DNA from: Protostelium mycophagum
Taxonomy: Eukaryota > Evosea > Variosea > Protosteliida > Protosteliaceae
Reading direction: 5' to 3'
NCBI GenBank assembly: GCA_002081555.1
Contig: MZNV01000519.1
Span: 1-64,000 of the forward strand
DNA length: 64,000 bases
The translations under genes and the position numbers were made by a program. Position 1 is the first letter of the stretch; each line of letters starts with the position of its first letter. This document shows positions 44,121 to 55,340 of this stretch, in pieces. The notes beneath the pieces are model-generated. The model made no database searches and was not told the origin of the DNA. It saw only the letters and a program-made list of their open reading frames with translations.

Positions 44121-45513
44121 TCACGTGCTTCTATTTCCCTCTTCGATGTCACTTGTTGATGCATGTCTCTTTCTGCCGTAATCCGCAGCGGAAAATGATC
44201 CATACATCTCTCTGCTCTCATACCAAGACAGATGACCTCTGGTCATCTCCAGTTCGGTCTTTAAATTGATGACCTCTTGTTGCAGAAGAGCGATCGTCGA
44301 GATCGGATCAAAGACATCGCGATGTGGTCGATTCATATAAATCCATTGTGTGTTGATGTTCTACAAAGAGTTCAGACTTTGGAATGCACTGCAGGACTCA
44401 CATCGCGAGGCTCCGGAGCGGTGGGTTGGGAATCGATGAGGTTTTCCATTACCATCTTTAGAGGTGGGAGTAGTTGGTGTTCCTGTGGACTCCCTTGAGG
44501 TTTGTCCTACACACGTCAGATACTTCCATCTGATAGCTCATGATCTCACATTCCAGACCGGAACAATCTCCTGTGGAGAGCGAGGTGGCGAGGTCTTTGT
44601 CTTTACACGAGAGGCGGAGATCTTCCGCTTCTTTTGGGGGCTCTCTTCTTGAGGATCTCGCTCTTTCAGTTTCCTGCTGGCGTTTTTGTTCACATGAGCC
44701 AATTTTCGGATCGTCTTCAACACGAAACAAGCGTCCTCTAACTTGTCCTGCATCATGAGTCTCTCCAGAGTCGGCAGCAGCCCGTCTTCTGGGTACATCT
44801 ATGTCTTTGAGTCCAATGTTAACTCTGCAAGGTCCATTACCTTTACAAGTTTGCCGAACCTGTACCGCGTCAATAGTGTTCAAGATATGCCACCCTCACA
44901 CTCACTTTTTCAATTTCTCTATGTTATTCGCCGTTGAGAGGTCGGGCTTGGAAAGTCAGAAGGAATCGAAATTGGGACACTGCGTGGAAGTCACGGCTCA
45001 CCTGAAAGGTTCTCTCCCACTGCCCTCTAACGGTAGTGCACTGGCAGGTGTGAGTGTGATCATAATATAAATCACAGTCGAACCAACCTGATTGAAGATG
45101 GAAGAAGCACATGCATTTACGGCGGCAACTATCGCGAGTTGTTCTGTCGGTGAAAGGGTGTTCATGGGCTTCAGAAAGTGTGGCAGACGTCTCTCTCCCA
45201 ATTCCAAATACCTTCGTAAAGGTCATCCTCTTTACATCTCAAGTCTCTCACCTTCTCAATCTGGGCAGAACTTCCTCATCTGGGAGTTGTGTGGCACACT
45301 TGTATTTCCAAGGACCTTCATATATTCCCCAATCTTGTGATGATTTCTGTGGCATTGCCTCTGAAAGTCGTGGTTGTGGATTGTGCGCTGACAACCAACT
45401 AACCTCGACCACTTTCTTCCGCTTGCGGGGTTTTCGTGCCCGGTCGGGCCCACCAAAGTGTGTTCCTCCCTCTCCTGCACGAACACCAGTGCAGCCGACA
45501 CTTCAGGTCCCAC
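44121..45513 (-). CDS. Unidentified protein with basic region and C-terminal coiled coil
   Basis: Exons seen on the minus strand: a basic segment RARKPRKRKKVVE (near 45430), MPQKSSQDWGIYEGPWKYKC and ATQLPDEEVLPRLRR, YLELGERRLPHFLKPMNTLS with PTEQLAIVAAVNACASSIFN (near 45130), then GLLPTLERLMMQDKLEDACF with VLKTIRKLAHVNKNASRKLK (near 44720) and KRKISASRVKTKTSPPRSP. The last exon has DPISTIALLQQEVINLKTEL, a short coiled coil, and ends at 44121. Two basic clusters suggest a nuclear protein. The start codon is not fixed; the left and right ends are those of the exons I can support. No family recognised. Confidence 0.5.
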
Positions 45514-46082
45514 CTTCTCATCAAGTAAACGTCTTTGCGTCAGTCATTTGCTCGGAACGACGCTGAGGCGAAAGAGGACCCTTCCAGTTGCGGTACTACC
45601 GGGTAATTTTTTTCGGCTTTGCCGACAGCCGGCAAAAGCGGACTCAGGAGGATGCCGGGAAATTATGTCATACTCAAAGACCCGAAAACCTGTCGAAAAT
45701 ACCGTTACCGGCAGTGGCACACCACCCGCCCCGACCTCCAAATGTGTAAACCCCAAGTTGAAATCACTCATCAGTGACACGAACGAACGTTTCGCATCCA
45801 GCACAGACAGATTACGAAGATTCTTTAAAGTTCTGGGGTTTTAAAGAATGTCTGTGCTGGATGGGGTGGTCGAAAATCTTTTCCACTACGTTCAATCCAA
45901 ACCGTCTTTTCGACAGGCGGACACACCAAGGCGGCCATGCCAACGGAGAAGGTGAGAAGTAGTGCCTCAAACCTTTGAAACAACATGTAACTGATGACAT
46001 TATTCATCTTTCTGTTCGACATTTTCATGCCAAAAAGAGATGTATTCAACGAGTGTTTTTCAAAGTTATTAATAGACGCGAA
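45514..46082. other. Intergenic region
   Basis: No supported gene. Contains a GCCG palindrome cluster TTCGGCTTTGCCGACAGCCG near 45617. An 86-codon minus-strand frame across it has no splice or start support. Confidence 0.35.
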
Positions 46083-46427
46083 ATGCAAGATAATTCCCCC
46101 GAGCAAGAAAAACTTCGCCTGAGGATGGAGTTCTTTTTGTCCAAAATAGTCTTCCTTTTTATAATTGTTCTATTTTGGCATTCTTCAATAAAATCCAATG
46201 AAGTTGCGTGTTTGACTTGCGTTGTAGTTGGTATCATGTTACGTTTTTTTATTTCCAAACAACCATTGCCAAGTCGCTCTCTTAGAGGAATTATTCATGC
46301 GGGAAGGAATCGGAAGCGAAGTAAAAACCATTCATTGTTAACGCAGGATTCCCTCACGTCACTTGGGTGTCAAATATTCTCAAATCTGCGATCTTCCACC
46401 ACAAATCTCGCATTGAGACTCATTTGA
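46083..46427 (+). CDS. Possible small two-TM protein
   Basis: An open frame starts MQDNSPEQEKLRLRMEFFLS, then has hydrophobic segments KIVFLFIIVLFWHSS and VACLTCVVVGIMLRFFI, then a basic tail RSLRGIIHAGRNRKRSKNHS. Two TM-like stretches in register are suggestive, but the frame runs into one arm of the perfect inverted repeat at 46321 and no splice context confirms it. It could be chance. Confidence 0.3.
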   Translation: MQDNSPEQEKLRLRMEFFLSKIVFLFIIVLFWHSSIKSNEVACLTCVVVGIMLRFFISKQPLPSRSLRGIIHAGRNRKRSKNHSLLTQDSLTSLGCQIFSNLRSSTTNLALRLI

Positions 46428-46466
46428 AATCCTCATCGTCCTGCGTTAACAATGAATGGTTTTTAC
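46321..46466. repeat. Perfect 28-bp inverted repeat with 90-base loop
   Basis: The left arm 46321-46348 begins GTAAAAACCATTCATTG and the right arm 46439-46466 is its exact reverse complement, ending CAATGAATGGTTTTTAC. One further base pair (46320/46467) extends it. The loop shows no coding exon or gene motif. It is the longest perfect inverted repeat I noticed in the window. Confidence 0.9.
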
Positions 46467-46663
46467 TGTAAAGGCGAAAGATGATCCACTCTCGAAGAAT
46501 ATGGTGCTAAATATAAATGTCGAGCTCATTTTTGTGACGACAGAATTAAATTTTTAAATACGTTAGCATACCGCGAATTCTGGGTTAAGAGAGTTATTTT
46601 TACTCCTGTCACCGAGCAACTATTCAGATGCCGAAGCTGCATTTCTCGCGTGTAAAGAAATAG

Positions 46664-48209
46664 ATGCGCGGTTGGACGTCAGCCTCATCGGTATGGCTCG
46701 TCATCCTCTGGTGCTTCACCTGCTGTGAAGCTAAAGTGGCAGTACGAACCGTCACGACATCGAATCAATTTGTGTTCTTGGACAAATTTTGCTTTGCATC
46801 TTCTGGTAAGACAGCTTCATTTCAGTGCCGTTAGTGTCTAAATTGTCGGTTAGGAGGACAGTTAACATTTCAGGCAGTTAGTACTCCTACCACATCACAG
46901 ATTGGTAAGATACTGGATCATATCGTCTCTCAATGTGTCCAGGTTTTTATTCGGAAGGTGCCGGAGCGTGGACAGATGTTTATTCGAGTTCTGGTCCTTG
47001 CAACGATAAATTAGCACGAGCAAATGCGTGAGTCTTTCATTGCCGCACAAAGAGGTCATCTGATCAAAGGATCAGCAAATTTACAGTCGCCACTTTTGAC
47101 GACCCAATCACATTTGGGGTGCGTAGTAGCATTCCAATGTGGTGGTACGTCGCGCTGATCAACTGCGATGGCGACAACGTCCAATTGACTTACAATATGA
47201 CGGCGCTCAATGCTGGTGACGATTGGCAGCGTCAATTCTCTTACGACGAACAAGGTATGCACAGATCTTTTTCATCTGGATTTGACTGAAAGACAGGCGT
47301 GTATCCTATGTCGGAAGTGTTCACAGCCGTTTTTGGTATAATATTTATTTTTGAAGTCATCACCATCATCAGATGTTACCAACGCAACATGCACACCACA
47401 GTATGTACACTCTTCGAATTCTTCTAGATTTGTTGATGTTACCTCAGCTCATTTGGATGATCACAACGGCCGTTCTTTTTCAAATGATGAACGCAATATT
47501 TCTGCTCGCTCACTATAATCTCTACGCACAAAACGGGGTGGGAATTTATGGTCTGTCCCAAGCTGCCATCGGTATGTCAAATGACATATGTCAATTCTGA
47601 CATTTTAGGGATGCAGATGATCTCGCAGATCGTTATCTTAGCCATCGTCATGTTACTGAGCAAAGGCTTTCCAATCAGCACCAATCATGTAGAAGGAAAA
47701 AGGCTGATGGCAATCATCATCGGCTGTTATTTTGCTGTATATTTAGGCTTATTTATATGGTACCAGAAAGGTGTCGACCCCGCCCTTGTGTGAGTCCCAA
47801 TTTGACCGACTACAACGCTGATACCCTCAGACTCTTTCTGTACGACAGTATACCAGGATGGATCCTCTGCATCATGAACGTGGCCTTCTGCATCTGGTCG
47901 GGTAGAGAGATGTACCGCACCGTATTCTACGAAAACGCCACGCACAAGAAAGTCATGTACGTGCTCCTCTCCCTAGTCATCGCCATCTGGCTCCTCAATC
48001 TACCCATCGTGACCCTCACCGCTCATTTCCTACCAAATTACATGAGACAGAAGATCGTGCAGGCGGTGTTCTTCACGCTTTTTGCGGTGGATTTTTCGCT
48101 GTTGTTTATAATCTTCAGCCCCTTCAGATTCAACAAGTTCTTTTCAGCTTTGGACCCCGACGATACGGTCGAATTTGGCACAAACAAGTCTCAGATTTTT
48201 CCAGAATAA
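46664..48209 (+). CDS. GPR180/TMEM145-like seven-TM protein (GpcrRhopsn4 family)
   Basis: Signal peptide MRGWTSASSVWLVILWCFTC at 46664. The lumenal domain has FVFLDKFCFASSG, then WTDVYSSGPCNDKL, SIPMWWYVALINCDGDNVQL and TYNMTALNAGDDWQRQFSYD EQG, matching the WRREFSADE-type junction of GPR180 just before TM1. TM segments: MSEVFTAVFGIIFIFEVI, LLDLLMLPQLIWMITTAV, MQMISQIVILAIVMLLS, LMAIIIGCYFAVYLGLFIWY, SIPGWILCIMNVAFCIW, VMYVLLSLVIAIWLLNLPIV and VFFTLFAVDFSLLFIIF. That is seven helices, followed by SPFRFNKFFSALDPDDTVEF and stop at 48207-48209. Members are type I-oriented 7TM proteins of the secretory pathway; the ligand is unknown. About ten exons with short introns. Confidence 0.85.
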
Positions 48210-48249
48210 AACATTGTACAAAAATTTATTTCTGGTCGTTGTAGATGGA

Positions 48250-51105
48250 TCATATGTCGACGTTGATGCGCTTGATCTTGTGGTCATTGTTCTTTAAGTA
48301 GGCTTGGAGCTCTACAACTTGCAATTTTGCCTCCACGTGACCCTGCTCGTGAGCTTGGTTGAACAACTGCAAAGACTTGTATAAATCGCGGTCCACGCCT
48401 TCCCCTTTTCTGTACAACAAAGCCAAGTTGTACAGACCGTCTTTGTGGTTCTACAACTGTCAGATCATGTCAATCCAAAACAGAAGATTCTCGCCTGTTC
48501 TGCAGAGATGGAATACCACTTTAGAGCTTCAGCGGTGTCGGGTTCGACGCCTATCCCTTCCTCCAACATTATCCCCATATTGTTTTGTGCCTCCGCATCG
48601 TTCTACAACCAATTCAATAACTTTAATTCCAGAATAAATCACCTCGGCAGCAGCAAGAGAATACCAATAGAATGCCTCTGCTTCATCCTTCAAAACTATT
48701 TTGCCTTGTAAATAATACGCTGCCACTTTATTAATAGCTTTCACGTGTTTCTATTAGATGTCAGCCACAATATGATCATTCGAAACCAAACTCACCGCGG
48801 CAGCTGCTTGTTGGAAATATTTATACGCCAACTTCAAGTCTTTATCTTGTTCTAAGCCTTTCTCATGCATCACCCCGATGTTGTACATCGCATCAGCACT
48901 GCACATCTCAACGATGTTTTCGACGAGAATTTGGTGACTCACTTTCCCGCGTCGGCTGCGGACCGGAATAATTTTCCCGCCTTTTCGTATTCTCTCTAAG
49001 TACCGTTATATCTTTCCCGCCAGATTTAAATTTCAAATCTCACTCCTAATAAATATTGATATCCCAGATTATTCATCGCGTTCGCATTTCCTCTCTCTGC
49101 AGCTTTCATATAATATCTCGTAGCCATGAGTGTATCCTGCAACACCCCTGATGACGTCATCACACGTATATATCAAGATGAATACCTTTTCCTTCCTCGT
49201 AACAGATACCGAGGTTGTTGAGCGCACACGCGTTGCCCTGCAATAATAAACATAAACATCTTTCTATGATAACAACATGCAATGTAGAATTGATGTTGTG
49301 ACCATAAATGCGAGGAATCCTCACCTCTTTACTGCTGCTCATGAACAAGTCTACTGCCATCTCATAATTTTGTTGGACTCCTTTTCCTTGAAAATAAAGG
49401 CCTCCCAAGTTGTTTTTAGCCACCGCATGACCACCTTCTACAGCTGCAGAGTACCACCGTGCGGCCTCATCGTAATCCTGATCCAATCCTTTAGCTTTCT
49501 CATGCATATATCCTGCAAATATCAGCAATAGTCGCCTGCTTTGAAGTTCATGCAGTTCGTTGTATTGATTTAGAAGACAACGCACCGATATTGTTCATGG
49601 CATCAAAATGACCGAGGTCTGCAGCTTCATGGTAATAATGATATGCCATCTCCAAATCTGCAGGTGGCCCTCTGCCCAGTTCGTATAATCGTCCCAAATT
49701 ATTGAGTGCGTCAGCATGCTCTTGCTCTGCGGCTTTCTGATAGAAATGAAGTGATTCAGCATAATTTGTCTCAACACCGAGGCCTTGTTCGTACATAGAG
49801 GCAAGGTTGTTTTGTGCGGGGGCGTAGCCCATGGTTGCGGCCATCTACAAACTTGTCTCAATTATTTCACAATTATACTAAAATTAACATTTATGTACCA
49901 TGTAATGTTGAAAGGCCTTCTCGTAGCTGTCGGTTTGTTAGAGAAATTATAAACTTCACATGCATTCTTTTTCATGTCGGATGATGTCGTGATTAATATT
50001 AAATAATGTACCTCTGAACCATTCCAAATCCAAAGAAAAAACGGTCACCCATCAATGTGTGCTGAACTGACTCTTCGTCCTCATTCTTCTCCTCATCATT
50101 CCCAAACACATTCTGAGTCTCATTGAGATTGATCGTCTGATTCCCTTTCATGTCTGCAGTCTGTTTAGATATAGCAATGGTCAGGCACACTCCCAGGTTG
50201 TTCATGTCGGTGATGATCTGAAGAGGTTGAGTGGTCGCCAGTTACGGAGGACTCACATCACGTAGGAGCGTGCGAACTTGCTTTCCATATTGGATATCGT
50301 GAAATACTCTTGCCTTTCTGACTCTAAATGGTGAGTCAGTCGTATTTACTCGGTTACTGTGACATTTTGTACATGTGATAGTGTATAATTTCGAGTATTA
50401 TGTAAGTACAGATAACTGATGTACAGAAACGGCCTCACTTGTTCAAAAGAGTTTCTGCTCTAACTAAGGTTTTGTCCAATCTCTCTAAAGCATTGAAAAC
50501 CACTGCATTGTCTAAATGGTCCTCAAGGTCACTCTTCCTCAACATGACCAGATCCTAGACTAATCAGTGACAATCATCGACCGACTGCTCACTCTTGTCT
50601 CTGTCAGTCTCTTAACCAATTCTTCACCATAATTGATCTTATTATTTACAAGCGAAGCTAATAGACAAACAGTCATCAACCTCTTTAATACATAGTCAGG
50701 TCCATTCAACTGTAATCCTCAGAGCGAGAACAAGACACGAACGATCTTCACCTCTCTATTTTGTGAGGCTGCTGAAGCTGCAGCTTTGTTCATCGACCTC
50801 AACAGTGGCTCGTCTCCTGTCATTGTTGGACTGAAAGTCATCGACGGAGACGTGATTTCCATGTATGATTTATCCAACGCCATTGAGTTCCTCATGCTGG
50901 ATGAGAGCTTCTTAGAACTTGGGCTGCTTGGTATGGACAGAGCAGGTGATGTTGAGCTTAACCTGCCCGATTTCCTCAACGCTGAGATCTCTTCAGGTGT
51001 TGATACAAGCTCGGCATCTCTCAGCACGTGCGAGCTTTTCAGTAGTGTCTGTCTTAAGAGAGGACTAGGAATGGCCCTTTGACTATCACGTAGACCACCC
51101 TGCAT
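48250..51105 (-). CDS. Four-helix-bundle (MLKL-NTD/HeLo-like) plus Sel1-repeat protein
   Basis: MQGGLRDSQRAIPSPLLRQT starts at 51105. The first exon (to 50752) is Ser/Pro-rich. Exons 2-5 then give a helical domain: LMTVCLLASLVNNKINYGEE, LVKRLTETRDLVML, NALERLDKTLVRAETLLNK, FHDIQYGKQVRTLLRD and ITDMNNLGVCLTIAISKQ. The pattern of a long amphipathic helix, the KRLTETRDL motif, a helix with LERLDKTL...LLNK and a final D..NLGVCLTIAI helix fits the four-helix adaptor/MLKL N-terminal fold. An acidic linker follows, then eight or nine Sel1 repeats, for example AQNNLASMYEQGLGVETNYA, ALNNLGRLYELGRGPP, AKNNLGGLYFQGKGVQQNYE, ALNNLGICYEEGKGI and GLYNLALLYRKGEGVDRDLY. It ends RINVDI, stop 48250-48252. Sel1 repeats form scaffolds. 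No kinase or RHIM is present. Fold assignment is from pattern only. Confidence 0.75.
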
Positions 51106-51401
51106 CTGATCGCTTCATTCCTATTTGATACGTAAAAATTGATGATTGTAAATACTCAATTGTTTGATTCTTTTATTTATTTATTTTCCAAGAGTTTATT
51201 TGGCCAAAGAAATACAAGATACCTGAGGCTGATTATATTCATACTGAGATAAAGCTATGTATCCTCTTTAAGACAGCCGCCCGTAGTCTTGGCTGGAGTG
51301 TTTTGGACAAATTGTAGAAGCACCTTAAAATTGGTCCTTTTTTGGCACCAAGCGGTTGACGTCACAATTTTGAGATCGCATAGATCGCAAAAGTATACAT
51401 A
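51106..51401. other. Divergent promoter region
   Basis: Lies between the starts of the Sel1 gene (-) and the mRNA-export adaptor gene (+). No gene seen; includes a T/TTTA-rich tract near 51160-51190. Confidence 0.45.
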
Positions 51402-52648
51402 ATGTCGGACGCTCTTTTGGACTCTGCCCTCGGTGAGTCAGTCTAGATTATGGAGGTTTCCTTACCTGCTGAAGATGATCTGATCAAAAAGAATCACAAG
51501 AAGGGACCCCGAGGTAATATAAAGGTGAGATCTCTCTAATGTTTCAGCGGATCTATCTAACTTTGGCAGGGCTCTAAACCAGGTGATGGCGCCGCCGCAC
51601 AGAAAGATAAGAGGGACAAATTTCGAAGGGACAGCACAGATAGACGCCAGTCTCAAGTTGATAAGATGAGAGGAGTCACAAGGACGAATAACAACAACAG
51701 TAACAATAATAATAACAAAACCTTGAATAAGAGACCAGAAAACAAGAGGTCTGTGCGAAACCTCCAAAACAGGTGAACATTTCTGAATCATCTATTTCAG
51801 TCGTAACCTTACATTAGTGGAAATACAAAGAACTTCAAACAAAAGAAAGGCACTGTCACTATCACCCAAGGATTCAAATTCGAGAAGCCTGCACTAAAGC
51901 CCAGAGACATCAAGATCACAGTGGCCAACTCAAACCCAAGACCAGCGAACCCTAGACCAGTGACAATCATAAGGGGATCAGCAGCCAGCCGATTTAGCCA
52001 GAGAGGCACATTACCTCTGCAGGTTGCAAAACATTCAGAAAGATTTATGTCCAAATCAAACTGATTTTTTCAGAACACAACCATTCGTAAGACTCTCATT
52101 CAAAGCAGAGCACCTGTCGCCAAACTTTTGAGCAGAACACCCATCAGAAAGGTCAGATCACGACCATCTCATTTTCTCGATCTGAAGAATACAGACGACA
52201 GTTTCCAGGATCAGACAATCACCACAGCAGCGCACAAGACCTGGTGCTCTCTTCGCTGCCCAGTTGAAACAGACTCTCAGAGAAAACACACAACAGCCTG
52301 GTGGCCGCCGTGCTGTCCTCATTGGAAGACAGAACAGAGGTCTGAGGTCGAATTTGGCGGGAAATCGCCTCCAAGGAAACGTGATGAGAGCTCCCCGACT
52401 GAACAATCTCAACAACAGAATGGTTCGCAACGCCAGCAGAAGCCCTCAACTGGGATCTCAGAGAGTGAGTTTTTACAACGTTGTAGATCGTCCTTTTTGG
52501 CTGGTTGTAGATTGTCATTTTTCCTGAAAAACAACAGGCGAAACCGCAGTCCTCTCTCGACCAAAGATTTGCAAGCTCTGGAAACCGTAATTTTCAAAAC
52601 GCTATGACTGCTGCAAACAACACCAGAAGAGTCGTCCACCGAAGATAG
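51402..52648 (+). CDS. mRNA export adaptor, FYTTD1/UIF- or ALY-like, with UAP56-binding motif
   Basis: MSDALLDSALDDLIKKNHKK: the first exon (ATG at 51402) joins the second over a 42-nt intron to create LDDLIKKN. This matches the UAP56-binding motif LDDIIKLN at the start of ALY, UIF and relatives. The body is very basic and low in complexity: KDKRDKFRRDSTDRRQSQ, an Asn run near 51690-51720, KQKKGTVTITQGFKFEKPAL, KLLSRTPIRK, and an RG/RN-rich part (GGRRAVLIGRQNRGLRSNLA). Near the end SSLDQRFASS resembles the C-terminal LNERF motif of UIF. Stop TAG at 52646-52648. There is no RRM, so it is closer to UIF than to ALY. Role: would hand mRNA to the export receptor through the DEAD-box helicase UAP56/Sub2. 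Six exons agree in phase. Confidence 0.74.
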
Positions 52649-52910
52649 ACTATAAATCATCACTGTAAAGCTCCTCTTTATATTTCATCATGCAGGCTCA
52701 TGAGTTTCTGTGTCTGAAGGAAATATCTGTTGTATGGACGAGAAGCTTTGAGACGACAGAAACACTGTATATAGAGGCGCCAGGTCCATGATGAGGCTGG
52801 TGATCCGGAAAGGCCTGTTGGTTCGGACCTCCGCAGTTTCGGCGAATTTTTGTCGGCGTAAGTCTGCAAGCCATCAGATTTTGTGAATTCACATTTCGCG
52901 TAAGACGATC

Positions 52911-54413
52911 ATGGCAGGAAGAGGTAGGTGTCATATGTGAGATGAACACCAGATGTATTCACCATTTCTGGTTTAAGTAATGACTTTGTTAATCGATGCA
53001 GAACAACAATTACAGTCCATGGACAGTGGATCAGTGGGGAGGCCGTCACTTCTTCAAGAAGAAGATTATGAGCTGGACAGAAGAGAAGAACTGGTAAATA
53101 TATCTTTTATGTCATCTCAAAGATTCTGCCCGAGGACATTCTACGTCTTGGACAAACTCCTGAACCTTCCCAGATCTTTGATCAAGCACGGGCACATCTT
53201 TTGTATTATGCAAAAGATCCTCTTGGATTTCCAGCGTTCACGAAGGTATTGGGTGCATGGAATTTCGACGATCCTGTCTCAAGAGATGCCGTCGATAGTG
53301 GACAGAGAAGCGCAGTCAACAAGAATTTTGGTATGTTTAATCATCACGTCACGTGACCCTCTTCATTGTGGGGAGCATGGCGTCTGCATTTTGTCATGCT
53401 CAGTAGAGGATGCAATTTGTTCATCTTAATGTTTTGGCGAAATTCGTCCAATCTTCAACGGTCACAGAAAATGCGAACCAACCCCACATAATCATCTCAA
53501 ATAAAACAGAATCATACATGATCTGACATTTATAGCCATAATCTTGAATGTCTTAGCTCTGGCATTCGTGCCGATTGGAATCGGTATGTATCATATTTGT
53601 ATCGACATTGTGAGATTGTCTCCATCATTGACATCACACAGCTCTTCTCGTTGTAGATCAATTTAACACAGGACTCAGCTTCATCGGCATTGTTGCATTG
53701 ATAGGTAATGCATCCTCATCAGCTCTCATCATGATCATTTTCCTCGATGCATTTGTTTGTAGACATCAAATCATTCGTCCAAAAATTCGGATCCGCTTTA
53801 CTGTTGTGTACTGCACATCTCATCGAAATCACCTGTCGACATGAAGTGACGATGACGTGTGATGACGTGTACAGGGGGTCTTGTCGCGAGCTTTGTGACT
53901 TGGTTTTTTTGGACCCGAAAAGTGCTGGGCTGGTATAATACTAAATTCCAACCTGGATATCACTGCTGCATTATTGCCAAGACAGAAGAAAATGCGGGTC
54001 TGGTATACGCATTCGGAAAAGTGAGTTTTTAAATCAAATTTAAAATCATTTAAATATTTTTGAAATCAATCGTATTTTTAAAATCATTTGATTTTTTAAC
54101 ATTATTTGATTTTTAAAATCATTTAAATATTTTTTGAATCAATTTATTTTAAAAAATTTAAAAATGGATCGTGGAGTTTTATTTGATTTTTTGTTGAGAA
54201 AATTGTGGGAGATTTTCGCATTTTTTGGTTTGCAAGCCGCCCACTTGGACAAAAATTCTGCAATCCTCAGAGGACATCTGCGAAGATCTTCGTGATCATC
54301 TCGAACACATCATTCTTTGTCTTTTAGAACATGATGCCAATGACATCGATGTCACATCTGCTGCACATTGCAATGTGAAGATCGACATCGCAAAAAGTGA
54401 AATGAATCGCTGA
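52911..54413 (+). CDS. Membrane protein of unknown family with acidic N-terminus
   Basis: A 13-base first exon ATGGCAGGAAGAG is followed by QQLQSMDSGSVGRPSLLQEE and DYELDRREEL. The next exon reads ILPEDILRLGQTPEPSQIFD, QARAHLLYYAKDPLGFPAFT, KVLGAWNFDDPVSRDAVDSG. Three small exons encode hydrophobic segments: IILNVLALAFVPIGIG, FNTGLSFIGIVALIG and GLVASFVTWFFWTRKVLGWY. These are followed by GYHCCIIAKTEENAGLVYAF and, after a long AT-rich intron (54021-54231), PPTWTKILQSSEDICEDLRD. The end is IDIAKSEMNR, stop 54411-54413. Three TM segments separated by intron boundaries, with both tails probably on the same side as the acidic part. No family recognised. Confidence 0.58.
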
Positions 54414-54456
54414 TGAAGATCAGGTGACGCGGTTTTCCAGCACACAATCGAGGTTC

Positions 54457-55340
54457 TCATTCCTCACGGAGACAGTCAGGAGCCAACATTTTGAGAAGCT
54501 GGTGGTGAAAGTCTTCCCTCCCTTCAGAGACAGCCCGATCGTGAGGACGGCACCCATACCGATGCACATGATCGGCAGCTGTAGACAATGGATGATGTCG
54601 ATGGGAATACCACAAGAAGAAGAAACATAATAAAGAATTGTAAAGGATCCATCATTCTTGCGATGATTCCACTGTCATCATACACAAATGTATTGACAAA
54701 CAACTGACATTTGACAGGTTACCACAGTGCCTCTCTCGGTCCGAAAGTTTCCTCAGAGGTGAACATTCAATCGCATTTCTGTTTTCTAACACAATCTTGA
54801 TGAGAGACTGTCTGCGAAGGGTGTTTCCAGCGCAACAATCGAGCGGATCAACAAGACCAGAGAAGCCACAGGAATTCTGAATTGATTTTCGCGGTGAGGG
54901 GCATGCCCTCGCAATTCGTCCATAGCAACAGCTTAAAGTTTGCGTTAACTAACGTTTGTTCTTACCGCAAGTGGGGATTCGAGTCCGCTGCGCAATAGCA
55001 GGTTTCGTACAACCTCTTTTTTTAGGATAATGTCATGCTTGTCAACATGACACAGAGATACAAAGCAAAGAGAAGCTCACCTTCAAATCCCTCCTTGATC
55101 AACTCTGTGATATTCTCATAATCATCTTCTCTATAGCGGAAAATAGTTTTACGCTTCTTTGAGGGAGGTGTCATGTCTCCAACATCACGTGCTGCTCTGA
55201 GCTTCATTATTGGATTCCAAAACTTGTCCTCCTCATCCTCTTTGATCACATCTGCACTCTGTCTCGAGACAATCGCAGATGATCAAAAAGACATCACGCG
55301 AAAGATCGGTCGAAGAGGTCTGCTGCTGTGTGTTTGTCAT
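54457..55340 (-). CDS. Unidentified protein with PPSKKRK nuclear-type motif
   Basis: MTNTQQQTSSTDLSRD starts at 55340. A 34-nt intron leads to SADVIKEDEEDKFWNPIMKL, RAARDVGDMTPPSKKRKTIF and RYREDDYENITELIKEGFE, then VVRNLLLRSGLESPLA, NSCGFSGLVDPLDCCAGNTL and RRQSLIKIV. PPSKKRK is a good monopartite nuclear localisation signal. The 3' end is uncertain; an exon near 54457-54560 could read EDFHHQLLKMLAPDCLREE with TGA. In the same stretch another frame (MGAVLTIGLSLKGGKTF) is open, so the last exon is provisional. No family recognised. Confidence 0.45.

Noticed and set aside
44121-44336. Resemblance of the last exon to the C-terminal helix of plant LOB-domain proteins
   Set aside because: Only the coiled-coil-like stretch LLQQEVINLKTEL matches; the CX2CX6CX3C zinc block required for LOB proteins is absent upstream.
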